Shown: positions 28,721-38,993, counted from the first letter of the stretch. The stretch is 64,000 nucleotides of DNA from Sulfurovum sp. XGS-02 (GCF_023213175.1 NZ_CP093312.1:1364001-1428000), one strand, 5' to 3'. Translations and numbers: made by a program. The notes: generated by a model from the sequence alone, not told the origin.

Positions 28721-29284
28721 CTAAAGTTCCCTGACTCCTCTGGCCACATCTTCTTCCAGTTGTGCAAATGCTCTGTCCATAGCATTGACTATACTGCCGG
28801 CATCTTCATTCGTTGGCACCGTTGTACTAAATAATTTAAGCACTTTTTTGTCTGTTCGTATATTTCTTACTTCCCAGCTTGCATCAAGATATACAGTACC
28901 TTCCTGGGCAATAAAACGTGATACTTGCACGTTTATTTTGATGTCCGGCTGACCATCTGTACCCCAGGGATATGCATATACACCAGGCTGTTTGAACTTT
29001 TTTTGCAAGAAGGAGATCAGCCTTCGTGTCAATCCTGCATCCATATCTTCGGCCCATGCTGATCCCCCTAAAAATATGACATGGTTCGATGATTTGGCAA
29101 CAGCGATCTCTCTTTTAAAAAGATACTTGGGTACCTCAACCTTCTCAACCCCTATCACTTGAGACTTGTAAGGATAGAGCTCTTTGGGTTGTGAAGCTGT
29201 AGAAAGGACATAATAGTTATTCAAAGCACAGCCGCTTACGATAAAAAGAGCACACACTGTTAATAGTAGTTTGATCCTGGTCAT
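28721..29284 (-). CDS. pqiC: PqiC-like outer-membrane lipoprotein (ABC-type transport auxiliary)
   Basis: A 187-residue lipoprotein: signal peptide with lipobox VSGC at about residue 19, then a DUF330/ABC_trans_aux domain with IGVEKVEVPKYLFKREIAV. PqiC is thought to anchor the PqiB tube at the outer membrane. The gene starts in the stop of pqiB (1-base overlap at 29284) and closes the pqiA-pqiA-pqiB-pqiC operon, the usual order. Confidence 0.88.
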   Translation of the reverse strand: MTRIKLLLTVCALFIVSGCALNNYYVLSTASQPKELYPYKSQVIGVEKVEVPKYLFKREIAVAKSSNHVIFLGGSAWAEDMDAGLTRRLISFLQKKFKQPGVYAYPWGTDGQPDIKINVQVSRFIAQEGTVYLDASWEVRNIRTDKKVLKLFSTTVPTNEDAGSIVNAMDRAFAQLEEDVARGVREL

Positions 29285-30876
29285 TATTTATCTCCAAAAA
29301 TAAGTGAATTTGGTTTACGGTTCAACATTTTCAGGAACTCCTCCATCTCTTGAGATGTTTCCGTCACCTCTTTGAGTGTTTGAGAAATTTGATGTGTTAA
29401 GAGTGAATTACTGTCATACCCTTTGAGCACCTTTTTCGCTGTACGGAGTGTTGTTGTCAACTCTTTCATGGCTTTATTCATCTCATCCGGCATCGTTTTA
29501 AAGGTTTTTGCTTCTGTCATTGCATTAAGATTATTCACGGTCTGTTGCAGGTCTGCCACTATTTTCTGTATAGGCTCTTCATTCTCATCGACCACTCTGT
29601 TCAGAGAAGCGACCAGTTTTTCAACCCCATCAACTATGCCTCTTGTATCATTGGGAACAGAAGGAAGACGTACAAAATGCTCTCCCTGTATAATATCTCT
29701 TTGTGTTGTGTTCGTATCAAACACCAAGTCAACAAAGAGTGTACCTGTAAAAGGGTCTGCTGAAGATATTTTCGCACTTAATCCCTCTTCTAAAGCCTGA
29801 TAGAATTTCTGTTGGCAACTTGTGATATCATCACGCTTTGTGGCAAAAGAGGAGAGGTCTATGTCAACAAGGATCTTCCCCAGTATCTTATGTGTATCCT
29901 TATTGTAGGAGAGTTTAATATCTTTTACACGTCCTACTTCATACCCTTCATACTGTACCAATGCACCTTTTTTGAGTTTAGCGATAGAGTCTTCGGTCAG
30001 GATTTCAAAGGTATTGATAAAATCCCCGCCTTTCCCGATCACTTGTCCTTCAGCCAGATTAGCATTTTTGTAAAGACGGAAAACGAATTTGTCAGGTACC
30101 CTGTCAGAAGTATTTACTCCTGCTGAGGAGAACTCGATACCCCCTTGTACCAAATGCGTCACAGGTGCTACATTGACATCAAGCCTTCCATGGGCCAGAC
30201 TCATCTCGAGCGCACTCATCACCCAGAACTTGGAACTTCTGTGCACATAAGGAACATAGAGTTTGTTGATAAAGACCACAAACTCAACCCCCTGCCCATC
30301 CAAAGAGATGTTCACATGTTCCACCTGACCCGCTTCAATATTCTTAAAATAGACAGGTGTACCTTTTTTGACATTATAGCTTGAGGGTGCACTAAGCTGA
30401 AAGTACATACCGTCTTCCGTATAACGATACGCCTGTGTCAAGCCATGAAAAGATTTTTTGGGTTCTCCGCCTTTAGCAGAAAACATATCGATATAGGTTC
30501 CAGATATCAAAGTCTCAAGACCTGAAATACCGGAGATCCCTACTACAGGCTTGACGATCCAGAATTTTGCATGGGTATTCAAATAAGGGGTGGCAGATTT
30601 TTCCATTCTTGCGATCACTGTCACACCTTCACCCTCTTCTTGCAAGACGATCTTTTTTACTGTACCTATAGGTACATTTCTATATTTGATCTGACTCTGT
30701 CCCGCATGCAATCCTGCATTTTCAGGAAAAACAATTTCTATTTCAGGTCCTAGTTCAGAAAAATACTGATATGCCAGCCAGCCAGCTATAATGAGTGCGA
30801 TAAACGGCACGATCCATATGGAGGTAATAAGGTTGAATTTACTTGATTCTTCTATTGTAGGTCGCTGTGTTGACAT
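29284..30876 (-). CDS. pqiB: PqiB, MCE-domain lipid-transport tube protein
   Basis: A 530-residue bitopic protein with one N-terminal membrane segment (about 18-37), three consecutive MCE/MlaD domains (about 45-140, 165-270 and 285-390) and a C-terminal helical region (about 420-520). In E. coli PqiB the MCE rings and the C-terminal coiled coils build a tunnel across the periplasm. The length is close to E. coli PqiB (546). It lies between pqiA and pqiC with no gaps. Confidence 0.93.
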   Translation of the reverse strand: MSTQRPTIEESSKFNLITSIWIVPFIALIIAGWLAYQYFSELGPEIEIVFPENAGLHAGQSQIKYRNVPIGTVKKIVLQEEGEGVTVIARMEKSATPYLNTHAKFWIVKPVVGISGISGLETLISGTYIDMFSAKGGEPKKSFHGLTQAYRYTEDGMYFQLSAPSSYNVKKGTPVYFKNIEAGQVEHVNISLDGQGVEFVVFINKLYVPYVHRSSKFWVMSALEMSLAHGRLDVNVAPVTHLVQGGIEFSSAGVNTSDRVPDKFVFRLYKNANLAEGQVIGKGGDFINTFEILTEDSIAKLKKGALVQYEGYEVGRVKDIKLSYNKDTHKILGKILVDIDLSSFATKRDDITSCQQKFYQALEEGLSAKISSADPFTGTLFVDLVFDTNTTQRDIIQGEHFVRLPSVPNDTRGIVDGVEKLVASLNRVVDENEEPIQKIVADLQQTVNNLNAMTEAKTFKTMPDEMNKAMKELTTTLRTAKKVLKGYDSNSLLTHQISQTLKEVTETSQEMEEFLKMLNRKPNSLIFGDK

Positions 30877-31476
30877 TTATTGATATCCCTTAATTAGACG
30901 TTCATTAAAAGCATGTGCTGCTAAAAGTGTAAAAAATACTGAGAGTGCAAAAGCCGTCGCTGCCATTCCCGCAATGATCTCAATATTTGCAAGATGAATA
31001 AGTGCGGCAAGTATGGCTACCACAAAAACATCGATCATAGACCATGGACCAATGACCTCTGTCATATAATACAATTTATGCTTATTGACTTTCTTATCTT
31101 TCCCTATAGGGTATTTTACACTAATCAACAAATAAATCAAAACAAGAAACTTGAGTACAGGTATCAGAATGGATGCAACAAAGATGATCATGGCTATAGG
31201 GTAGGAACCATGTTCCCATAACATGACAACACCGCCCAGTAGTGTATTGCCCTCCTCGCTTCCAAACTGTTTAGTGATAAGCATTGGATAGATATTGGCC
31301 GGTATATAGGCGATCATAGCTGTGATAAGGAATGCCCAGGATTTTTCTGTACTAAAACGTTTATGGTGATAAATAGCAGAATTACAACGTCGGCATCTGT
31401 TCTTTCTACCCTTATCTAGATTCACAGCCCCGCATATCGGACATCTTATGAGTTTATCTTTATCTATTTCTATCAC
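30877..31476 (-). CDS. pqiA: PqiA-like membrane protein, second half-unit
   Basis: A GTG start at 31476 is preferred: it follows AAAGGAGG by six bases and overlaps the stop of the upstream half-unit as GTGA. The frame is also open to an ATG at 31518. It gives 199 residues: a zinc-ribbon-like CPICG...CRRC at the N-terminus and four membrane helices of the PqiA fold. E. coli PqiA is one protein with two such units. Here they are separate coupled genes, so the complete membrane part is probably a complex of the two. It feeds lipids to PqiB. Confidence 0.88.
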   Translation of the reverse strand: MIEIDKDKLIRCPICGAVNLDKGRKNRCRRCNSAIYHHKRFSTEKSWAFLITAMIAYIPANIYPMLITKQFGSEEGNTLLGGVVMLWEHGSYPIAMIIFVASILIPVLKFLVLIYLLISVKYPIGKDKKVNKHKLYYMTEVIGPWSMIDVFVVAILAALIHLANIEIIAGMAATAFALSVFFTLLAAHAFNERLIKGYQ

Positions 31477-32117
31477 TTTGCATCCTCCTTTAACAGGATT
31501 CTTTTTCGCAGCATCCATAGGTCAAAGAGATGCATACGTTTGACTATGTAGAGGTCGATCAGTACAAAGATCATAAGTGCCCAAAATGCAATGCCCATAT
31601 GGATCTGAGCATACCCGATCAATTTCACCAGTGCAACGAGTATACTGATCAGAAAGATATCTGTCATACTCCAAGGCTTGATATGTGCAAGCAAAACAAG
31701 AAGTTCTTTGGTTAACTTCTTACCCCGTTTCATCTTTAAAAGCGTAAAAAGCAGCATATTGATAGTAAAGACCATAAAAGGAAAAATAAAAATGAGAAAG
31801 GTACAAAGGATCCCTACAAAATAAAACCCATATTCAAACAGAGAAAAGATCGTTTTAGGGACCGTAATGAACTGTCCGTGCCCTAGTATCTCTATCTGCA
31901 CCAAAGGAAAGAGATTGGCAAGTATAAAAAACACAAGGCCTGTGACACTCAATGCCAGACCATGATCGATCAGTTTACTGTCATATCTGTAAAGTACTGC
32001 CCCGCATGCTGAACAGCATGCCTTCGTACCGTCTTCAAGAGGTAACTCTTCATGCAGTGTAAAACATTGCTCACAGAGTATAAGGTCATCAAGTGCATCT
32101 TCATTTTCAAGTTTCAT
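31473..32117 (-). CDS. pqiA: PqiA-like membrane protein, first half-unit
   Basis: A 214-residue protein with a zinc-ribbon-like ILCEQC...CSACG motif (about 13-40) and four predicted membrane helices, homologous to one half of the double-unit PqiA of E. coli. It is first in the operon, with the next half-unit starting in its stop codon. Divergent from the diacylglycerol-kinase-like gene, with only 35 bases between starts that must hold both promoters. Confidence 0.88.
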   Translation of the reverse strand: MKLENEDALDDLILCEQCFTLHEELPLEDGTKACCSACGAVLYRYDSKLIDHGLALSVTGLVFFILANLFPLVQIEILGHGQFITVPKTIFSLFEYGFYFVGILCTFLIFIFPFMVFTINMLLFTLLKMKRGKKLTKELLVLLAHIKPWSMTDIFLISILVALVKLIGYAQIHMGIAFWALMIFVLIDLYIVKRMHLFDLWMLRKRILLKEDAK

Positions 32118-32152
32118 AGATATAATTATAGCTGATATAACTAAGGACCATA

Positions 32153-32833
32153 ATGCGTATTCTCTCTATAGGTAAAACACTGCAACATAATAAACTCGAA
32201 ATAGTATCTATAGAAGGGGCATCCCTACATACACTGATAAATATAGAAACATTTGACTACATCATCATCTCTGGTGGTGATGGTACGATCAGACGTGTTA
32301 TCAAACAACTTCACACGATGACATACTCGGCACGTTTCATACTCAACCCCATAGGTTCCTTTAATGTTGTCGCAAAACTTCACAAAGTACCAAAGCTCCA
32401 GACACTGCTTGATGCTTTGGCAAACGGTGAAACCCTTCCTACACAAAAACACCCTTACTTTACGATCAATGAGGAGGTCTTTCTCTTCTCTGCAGGGAAT
32501 ATGGGTGATCTGCAGCATATCTTCCTTTCTGAAACACTGCGTTTTGGCCTCCTGAAAAACAACATGGGAAAATATCTGCTTGCTTTTCTTTTCTTACTGC
32601 CGCTGCACCTCATCATGACACCCTTCATGCTTATGAGTTCGAACCGTTTTTTCATCTTCACCCCTGCATCATTCATCAAAAAATTCGGTAGTTTTTACGG
32701 AGAGGTGAAAGAGATGAATATCCAATTGGAAGATACCTATAACCACATAGAACTCGATGGTGACATTGTCACGATCACAGATAATCTTCTTCACATCAAA
32801 CCCGCCGGGCATATTCATATCGTGACACTATAA
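32153..32833 (+). CDS. Diacylglycerol-kinase catalytic-domain protein
   Basis: A 226-residue member of the NAD-kinase/DAGK fold, with GGDGTIRRV (about 43-51) as the nucleotide-binding and catalytic motif and NPIGSFNVVAK after it. It is shorter than DgkB/YegS-type lipid kinases (about 300 residues), with a reduced N-terminal lobe. A predicted hydrophobic helix near 140-160 suggests membrane association. The substrate is presumably a membrane lipid but is not shown. It converges with the giant signalling gene. Confidence 0.8.
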   Translation: MRILSIGKTLQHNKLEIVSIEGASLHTLINIETFDYIIISGGDGTIRRVIKQLHTMTYSARFILNPIGSFNVVAKLHKVPKLQTLLDALANGETLPTQKHPYFTINEEVFLFSAGNMGDLQHIFLSETLRFGLLKNNMGKYLLAFLFLLPLHLIMTPFMLMSSNRFFIFTPASFIKKFGSFYGEVKEMNIQLEDTYNHIELDGDIVTITDNLLHIKPAGHIHIVTL

Positions 32834-32841
32834 ACGATCTT

Positions 32842-35800
32842 CTATCTTCTATACTTTTCCTTGTAGGCAACAACTTTATTTTTACCAGATCTTTTTGCTT
32901 CATACAAAGCATTATCTGCTTTATTGATGGCAACTTCTATATTATTATCGGCTACCAGATCAACCATTGATACACCTACACTTATGGTCACTTGTAATTG
33001 CCTCTCCTGATCATATGTTATCACCATCTTTTCAACCAATTCCCATATATTCTGTGCAATTTGCATACTGCTTTCTAAGTCTGTATCCGGGAGAAGTATG
33101 ATATATTCTTCTCCTCCAAACCGACAGACTATGTCACTTTTTCTTGTATGTTCCAATAAAATATTCGCAACTCCAATGATTACTTTATCACCAATATGAT
33201 GACCATAGGTGTCATTCACACTTTTGAAATCATCAATATCAAACATGATCAATGAGATTTCATTGTTTGTTCTTTGGTTCATATTGAAAATATCTTCAGA
33301 TATCTCTGAAAAATAGCGTCTATTGTAGAGTTTTGTCATTGGATCAATGGAAGCTAAAAGTTTTAACTCCTCTTTACTTACTTCTAGATCTTGCGTACGC
33401 TGTTTGATCTTCTCCTCGAGTCTACTGTATACCATTGTATTTTCAATGGAGATAACGATCTGCCCACTTAAATGCTGTAAGAACCTTACTTTATCTCCAG
33501 TAAAGACTGAAGATACCAGATTATTTTCCAGATAGATGATCCCTCTGAGTTCCCCCTGTAAGATCAAAGGTGCACAAAAAAGAGATTTTATCAACCTCGT
33601 TGATACATAAGATGTATCAAAAATGTTATTTTGGGTCATATCATCGATCACGATCGACTCTTTTGTACGTAAGACATAATTGATAATAGGATGTACGATC
33701 ATATCGACATCTGTATATGGGATTTCCTGCATCACATCTACAACAGAAAAATCTTCGTTTGCAGAAGCTTGAACCACAAAACCACTGTCTTCTTTCAAGA
33801 GTAAATGGCCATGCTGCGCTCCGGCACTCTCCATAATGATACGTATCAATGTCTTAAGCAGACTGGAAAACTCATGCTCTTGGGCAATCACCTCTGATAC
33901 CTTGATCAATGTTTTAACATCAAAGCTCAAATTCTCTTCTTCACCTGTATATTCTATATAGTTGATACCCCATTTATTGAAATTTCTTAGTGATTCATCT
34001 TTATATATCTTTACAGCTCTTTTTTGACCCAAAGTCTCATAAAGTTCTGCAGCGAGTCTATTGGTGATTGCTCTCAAGTGTCTCTGCCCATAAATTTGAG
34101 CAAGATCTATTGCCTTCTCATAATATAAAAATGCTTCTTTATAATTATTTTCTATACGATAGAGTTCTGCCTGCAGGATATTTGCCCTGACCAAAAAGTT
34201 TTCAGCACATTCGCCTGCCCACTTCACAAATTTTTTCTTTACATTTTCTATAGTATTTTTATATTTTCTTCGTGTCAATATATCTTTTGTCTCGATCAAC
34301 TTCGCTAAGATCATAGCATCATAAAATAGATATTCAGTATGGTGTAACATACCTTTTGATGATTTTGCAAACTTTTTTCCCTGCAGGCTTATCTGATGTG
34401 CCTCTTTATACGCTTGCTGTAGATAGAGTGCAGTCATTTTATTGACATAGTAGTAATGTGCAAAGTGTTCAGACTCATAATCTTCAAGGCTTTCTACATA
34501 AGAAGATTCATCAAAATTATCACTGTCGTAAGAATGCAGTGTTTTCGTTTTTCCTGTAAGATTCAATATGGTTTGTTTTACACTCAAGATAGCACCATAC
34601 TGTTCTTTTGCACCGATATCCAAAATGATTTTTTCAAAATCCTTTATCTGTATCAAAATATCTTCAAAAGCCACACCTCTCATAAACATACTCTGAATAA
34701 TACCTGCAGCAGCACAGCCTGTATGAAACCAATCCCCGATCTCCAAACCGTTTTTATAGGCGTTATGCCATACTTCTTCAGTTTCCATAGCCGGTCGTAT
34801 CCATGAGATCCCAAAATAACCACACACAAATTGAACTTCAGCATGTTGTGTTGTATTTTCAAATCTTTTAAGCATATCAAATGAAAACCGACTATATGCA
34901 TACCCTAATTTATGGTTACGTAGAATTCCACCTTCGAAAATAACACCATAGACTGTAAATCCTATGACAGATTCTTTGGTCAATCCATGTTCTAAACAGA
35001 GTTTTACAATGATCATTGCATTGGCAACGCATAATGCTGGGCGTATTTGATAGGCTGCCTGCAAAATGTTTGCCATGATCTTAATGGTCATTTTAAAATT
35101 TTCATCATTTGATTCAGGAAGCTCTATAAGGTCTTCCACACTATATCTACGTAATTTAAGTTTTAAACCTAAGAACTCTGAAATAAAAAGAGGCGGGACA
35201 AATGTTTTTGGTATGAGAATACCAAAACTTTCTGCAGCCACACGCCCCACTTCGTAGGCGTTCTTAAATTGTGCAATATCTGAATAGAGTTTAATAAGTA
35301 ACTCATATATCTCACCTTTTTGCAATATTGTTTGGGCAACTTCAAGTGCTTTTTCATAATACTCTATAGCCACACCACTATGATTGCATAAATGTTCACA
35401 TTCAGCCCTCTGCTTTAAAATCAACACGGTATTTTCAACAGAATGGTTGAAACAATAAAATTCCATAGCTTTTTTAATATACTTCAATGCACTTTCAAAA
35501 TCACCACTTTTCTTTGCATAGATCGACGCATCCAAGTTCAGCTTAGCAAGATATTTTTTATCCCTTACATAGGCTGAGCCTATGTTCAAATGATTGACAC
35601 ACTCAAGCAAATTTTGATGATCCTGAACCTCTCTACTTTGTTCTTGCTGGCACCCTATTTTATAATGGACCTTATGCAGTACCTTTCCCAAAAGTAAATT
35701 ATGTATAGCATGTTGCATTTTATCATGTAAAAACCGATAACGCTTCTCATCTAACGTGTTTGTATGATCAATAACTATCCATCCTGACGCTAATGCCAAA

Positions 35801-37458
35801 GCCAAAGATTTCTCAAATAGTTCATCCTGATTAAATACGTTTTTCAACAGTTCATGGGAAAAAGTATTTCCCATACATGACGCTATACATAACAGGTTTC
35901 GTACATAGGGTGACAATGAGTCAATATTATTTGATAACATATCAAAAACGTTATCAGAAATTTGCAATGCATTAATTTTGTGCAGATCACATCTCCATTC
36001 TAATTGCTGCATATCAAACCATATGACATCATCCTTATAGAGTTGCTTCAAATACTCTTTTACAAAAAAAGGATTTCCTCTAGTTCGCTCAAAGATGATA
36101 TCTGCCACCTCTTTTCCTACTTCCAGCTGTATATTATCTCTGATCAATGTTTCTATGTGATCTTTAGAGAGTGGTGACATAGTCATCTCGTATATCTTTA
36201 GATCAAAAACCTTCAGTTCCTGTAACACAGTACCAAAAAGAGGATTGTCTGAGATTTCCGTCTCATCATCTCTATACGCCATAAATACTATGACATTTTC
36301 TAAATTCAGTATGACACTCTTGATCCATTGCAATGTAACAACATCAGCCCATTGGATATCATCTGCAAAAATACATAACGGTCTTTCATCGAGCAGAAAG
36401 ATCTGCATAAAACGTACCAAAAGATTATCCAGATTAACTTTTTGTTCTTTGTTCTTTACATGTTCAGTAGAAGGATCTTGACCTAATATCATATGTATTT
36501 CGGGAATGACCTCTGTCAGCATATATGCTTGTTCTCCCAAGCTGCTTAACAATTTATTTCTATACCGTTTTAAGGTTTTTTCGTCTTGTGAGATGATCTC
36601 TCTGACCATCGTACTTAGTGTAATATAGAGTATCTGGTAAGGCGTACTCTGCTCACCTGAGTCAAGTTTAAACTTACATATATGAGAAAAATTATTTTTA
36701 TTTTTATCTATCACTTTGTTAATAAATGATGATTTCCCCATACCTGACTTGCCTTGTACCAGTATGATCTTGTTTACGTTATCGCTCTTTAAATCAATAT
36801 GGTACTGTAGCTTCTCTTCTTCTTTCTCTCTGCCATATATCATCTCACTTGTATGTAGGTCTTGTATATTTTGAAACGTATCCAACTGAAAATCAGGAAA
36901 TTCATTGTTGTTAAAGGCACGCTGTAATTTAGACAAGTCGATTAAAACTGACCGGATATCTTTATAACGGTCCAATTGACTGGTCGCAACCATTTTATCT
37001 ATGATCATAGAGAGTATATGAGGTACATTTTTATTTTTATCGGAAACAAAATCTATTTTTTGTGTGATTATTGCATGATTAAACTCAAGCGCATCATCGT
37101 ATCTATACGGTAATTCACCAATAAGAAGTTCATAAAAAATGATCCCTAAAACATATATATCAGATGATTGGTTGATAGATATTAGATCATGCAAAGCATG
37201 CTCTGGTGACAAATAATCTAAAGTTACCTCTCTGTCATCCAATAGTGTGATATGAGAGATTTTTACCTCTTCTTTTTCGTTTATCAAAATCGTTGAAGGG
37301 CTAAGATGATTAAAAAGAAAATTTTGTTTATGTAGTGCATAAATACCTTGACATATCTCTATGGCAATATGTAAAAATCTATCTATATCAAGAGGTTTCT
37401 TCTTCACATATTCATTTAATGGGTGATATTGATTACTTGTCATGCTCAACTGCTTCAA
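32842..37458 (-). CDS. Large signalling protein: pseudokinase, AAA-type ATPase, helical repeats, GAF and GGDEF
   Basis: A 1538-residue cytoplasmic protein. Residues 1-190 resemble the C-lobe of a Ser/Thr kinase, but the HRDLKPxN loop reads FNHLSPST (about 49-56) and DFG reads HIT. The N-lobe glycine loop and lysine are missing too, so catalysis is very unlikely. A PknK/MalT-like ATPase follows, with Walker A GKSGMGKSS near 236-244 and FADDIQWAD as Walker B. About 600-1170 are TPR-like helices, then a GAF domain (about 1190-1340) and a GGDEF domain with GGEEY and an RxxD inhibitory site (RKSD) five residues before it. It probably makes c-di-GMP under control of a ligand. Its start overlaps the cytochrome gene by ATGA. 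Confidence 0.9.
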   Translation of the reverse strand: MKQLSMTSNQYHPLNEYVKKKPLDIDRFLHIAIEICQGIYALHKQNFLFNHLSPSTILINEKEEVKISHITLLDDREVTLDYLSPEHALHDLISINQSSDIYVLGIIFYELLIGELPYRYDDALEFNHAIITQKIDFVSDKNKNVPHILSMIIDKMVATSQLDRYKDIRSVLIDLSKLQRAFNNNEFPDFQLDTFQNIQDLHTSEMIYGREKEEEKLQYHIDLKSDNVNKIILVQGKSGMGKSSFINKVIDKNKNNFSHICKFKLDSGEQSTPYQILYITLSTMVREIISQDEKTLKRYRNKLLSSLGEQAYMLTEVIPEIHMILGQDPSTEHVKNKEQKVNLDNLLVRFMQIFLLDERPLCIFADDIQWADVVTLQWIKSVILNLENVIVFMAYRDDETEISDNPLFGTVLQELKVFDLKIYEMTMSPLSKDHIETLIRDNIQLEVGKEVADIIFERTRGNPFFVKEYLKQLYKDDVIWFDMQQLEWRCDLHKINALQISDNVFDMLSNNIDSLSPYVRNLLCIASCMGNTFSHELLKNVFNQDELFEKSLALALASGWIVIDHTNTLDEKRYRFLHDKMQHAIHNLLLGKVLHKVHYKIGCQQEQSREVQDHQNLLECVNHLNIGSAYVRDKKYLAKLNLDASIYAKKSGDFESALKYIKKAMEFYCFNHSVENTVLILKQRAECEHLCNHSGVAIEYYEKALEVAQTILQKGEIYELLIKLYSDIAQFKNAYEVGRVAAESFGILIPKTFVPPLFISEFLGLKLKLRRYSVEDLIELPESNDENFKMTIKIMANILQAAYQIRPALCVANAMIIVKLCLEHGLTKESVIGFTVYGVIFEGGILRNHKLGYAYSRFSFDMLKRFENTTQHAEVQFVCGYFGISWIRPAMETEEVWHNAYKNGLEIGDWFHTGCAAAGIIQSMFMRGVAFEDILIQIKDFEKIILDIGAKEQYGAILSVKQTILNLTGKTKTLHSYDSDNFDESSYVESLEDYESEHFAHYYYVNKMTALYLQQAYKEAHQISLQGKKFAKSSKGMLHHTEYLFYDAMILAKLIETKDILTRRKYKNTIENVKKKFVKWAGECAENFLVRANILQAELYRIENNYKEAFLYYEKAIDLAQIYGQRHLRAITNRLAAELYETLGQKRAVKIYKDESLRNFNKWGINYIEYTGEEENLSFDVKTLIKVSEVIAQEHEFSSLLKTLIRIIMESAGAQHGHLLLKEDSGFVVQASANEDFSVVDVMQEIPYTDVDMIVHPIINYVLRTKESIVIDDMTQNNIFDTSYVSTRLIKSLFCAPLILQGELRGIIYLENNLVSSVFTGDKVRFLQHLSGQIVISIENTMVYSRLEEKIKQRTQDLEVSKEELKLLASIDPMTKLYNRRYFSEISEDIFNMNQRTNNEISLIMFDIDDFKSVNDTYGHHIGDKVIIGVANILLEHTRKSDIVCRFGGEEYIILLPDTDLESSMQIAQNIWELVEKMVITYDQERQLQVTISVGVSMVDLVADNNIEVAINKADNALYEAKRSGKNKVVAYKEKYRR

Positions 37459-38846
37459 TGTTTAGAAAAACTTCTATACGCTTTCCATTTTAAAAACATC
37501 TCTTGACCTACATCGTTTTCATCCATAGTTTCAGCAGCATAGTTCATAAGTACTGCTTCCAAGAATGTACTATAATCCAAAGCGATCGCGCCTTTCTCTT
37601 GACTTTGCGGTACATCTCCTGCCCTGTCCTGGAACCATTCATTCCATGTGTCAGAACCTGGTGTATACATTTTCCAAGGCTGATTTTTATACGCTTTCGC
37701 AGGGTATAAAAATGTATTCATATGAAAATTATTTGGCAGATAACTGGAAGTACCATGACAACTGAGACATGAAGAACTTCTTAGTGCCTTGACCATGGTA
37801 CCATTTACTTCTACATTATATTTTACAGCGATATCAAACGGTCCGGACATTCTACCGCCATACCCCAGGGTCACTTTGGTCCATGCCGGTGCATTTGGGT
37901 TAATATAGTTTTCCATCAGCTCCTGATCAGGGTTCTTTGCTGAATTTACAACCGGATCATTCCCCCAGATTGCACCTAAAGGTACCATCCTGTCCCATAC
38001 ACTCTCACCACTGGCATTGGCATCATAGACCAGTGTTGAAAATACCCACCCGGTCTTTGGTGATGCTACAGAGTCTTTTACGATAATATCAAAGATACCA
38101 ACCCTAAGGTCTGTCACTTTGGGTTGGGCATCTATAATGGTACCATTGAGATCAAAAGGTTTTCTATAGACTTGCCATTTTGCTGCATCTTTCAGAACCG
38201 GCCACTCTTCAGGTGTTGCTGTCACTCCGGCTGCCTTGATCACAATGGCACCTTCTTGAAACTGTGCCTCATTGTTCATCACACTGGGGACACACTCTTT
38301 TGTTTTTTCATCACATGCTTCCCATACCTTATGCAGGGTATACGCTGCCGCCTCGTTATAGTATATCCCGGCATGATTACGTATGTCTACAGTCAGTCCA
38401 TACTCACTATAGACCTCTTTTGCCATGATCTGTCCTGTGTAGGTGCCATAGATCGCATCACGACCTTCCCAGCCTGTCTTTTCAACAGAATCACCTGCCC
38501 ACAGCATCCCATACCAGCCTTTTTGGGAACTTTTATTCCATTGTTCAGGATTTTCCAAAAAGTCTTTAGCAGACTTCTTGACATATTTTTTCAATGCCAG
38601 AACATAGTCATATGCATTCTCTTTTGTAAGGTGTTTTCCCTTTAACACATCACGCCAAGGCATGGGGAGCGTTTTTTTATAGATTTTAGGATAATCAGCA
38701 TGTAAGCTATACAGTGTACCGTTGTATTCAGATACAGAAGGGATAGATCCGTTATTCACCGCGAAAGGATCAACGATTTTTTCTTCCCCCGACAGAGCGA
38801 TAGTGCTCAATAGTATATTCATACCTATAACAAGTAGTTTATGCAT
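37455..38846 (-). CDS. Periplasmic single-heme c-type cytochrome-like protein, function unknown
   Basis: The ATG at 38846 follows AAGGGGAA and begins a signal peptide (cleaving near LSGEE); upstream in-frame ATGs lack this. The product has 463 residues with one CxxCH heme site (SSCLSCHG, about 365-372) in the C-terminal third. The remaining domain I do not recognise. The heme could be catalytic, electron-carrying or a sensor. The stop is coupled to the start of the pseudokinase-GGDEF gene, so a periplasmic redox or ligand sensor feeding cytoplasmic signalling is a reasonable but unproven idea. Confidence 0.8.
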   Translation of the reverse strand: MHKLLVIGMNILLSTIALSGEEKIVDPFAVNNGSIPSVSEYNGTLYSLHADYPKIYKKTLPMPWRDVLKGKHLTKENAYDYVLALKKYVKKSAKDFLENPEQWNKSSQKGWYGMLWAGDSVEKTGWEGRDAIYGTYTGQIMAKEVYSEYGLTVDIRNHAGIYYNEAAAYTLHKVWEACDEKTKECVPSVMNNEAQFQEGAIVIKAAGVTATPEEWPVLKDAAKWQVYRKPFDLNGTIIDAQPKVTDLRVGIFDIIVKDSVASPKTGWVFSTLVYDANASGESVWDRMVPLGAIWGNDPVVNSAKNPDQELMENYINPNAPAWTKVTLGYGGRMSGPFDIAVKYNVEVNGTMVKALRSSSCLSCHGTSSYLPNNFHMNTFLYPAKAYKNQPWKMYTPGSDTWNEWFQDRAGDVPQSQEKGAIALDYSTFLEAVLMNYAAETMDENDVGQEMFLKWKAYRSFSKH

Positions 38847-38908
38847 TGGTATTCCCCTTCCCAATTCCATAATATATATTTTTCTTTTAAGATAACAAAA
38901 AGTCATAT

Positions 38909-38914
38909 ATTATA
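38909..38914 (-). promoter_or_regulatory. Predicted -10 box for the cytochrome-pseudokinase operon
   Basis: TATAAT on the minus strand (AGTATAATATATG), about 63 bases before the cytochrome start and about 80 bases after the helicase stop, in AT-rich sequence. Confidence 0.45.
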
Positions 38915-38993
38915 CTATTTAGTGATTATATAAACCTAACGAGCACAGGAGAAGTAGATAAAAAACAGGTTGGAGCGCTTTACAATGATATAT

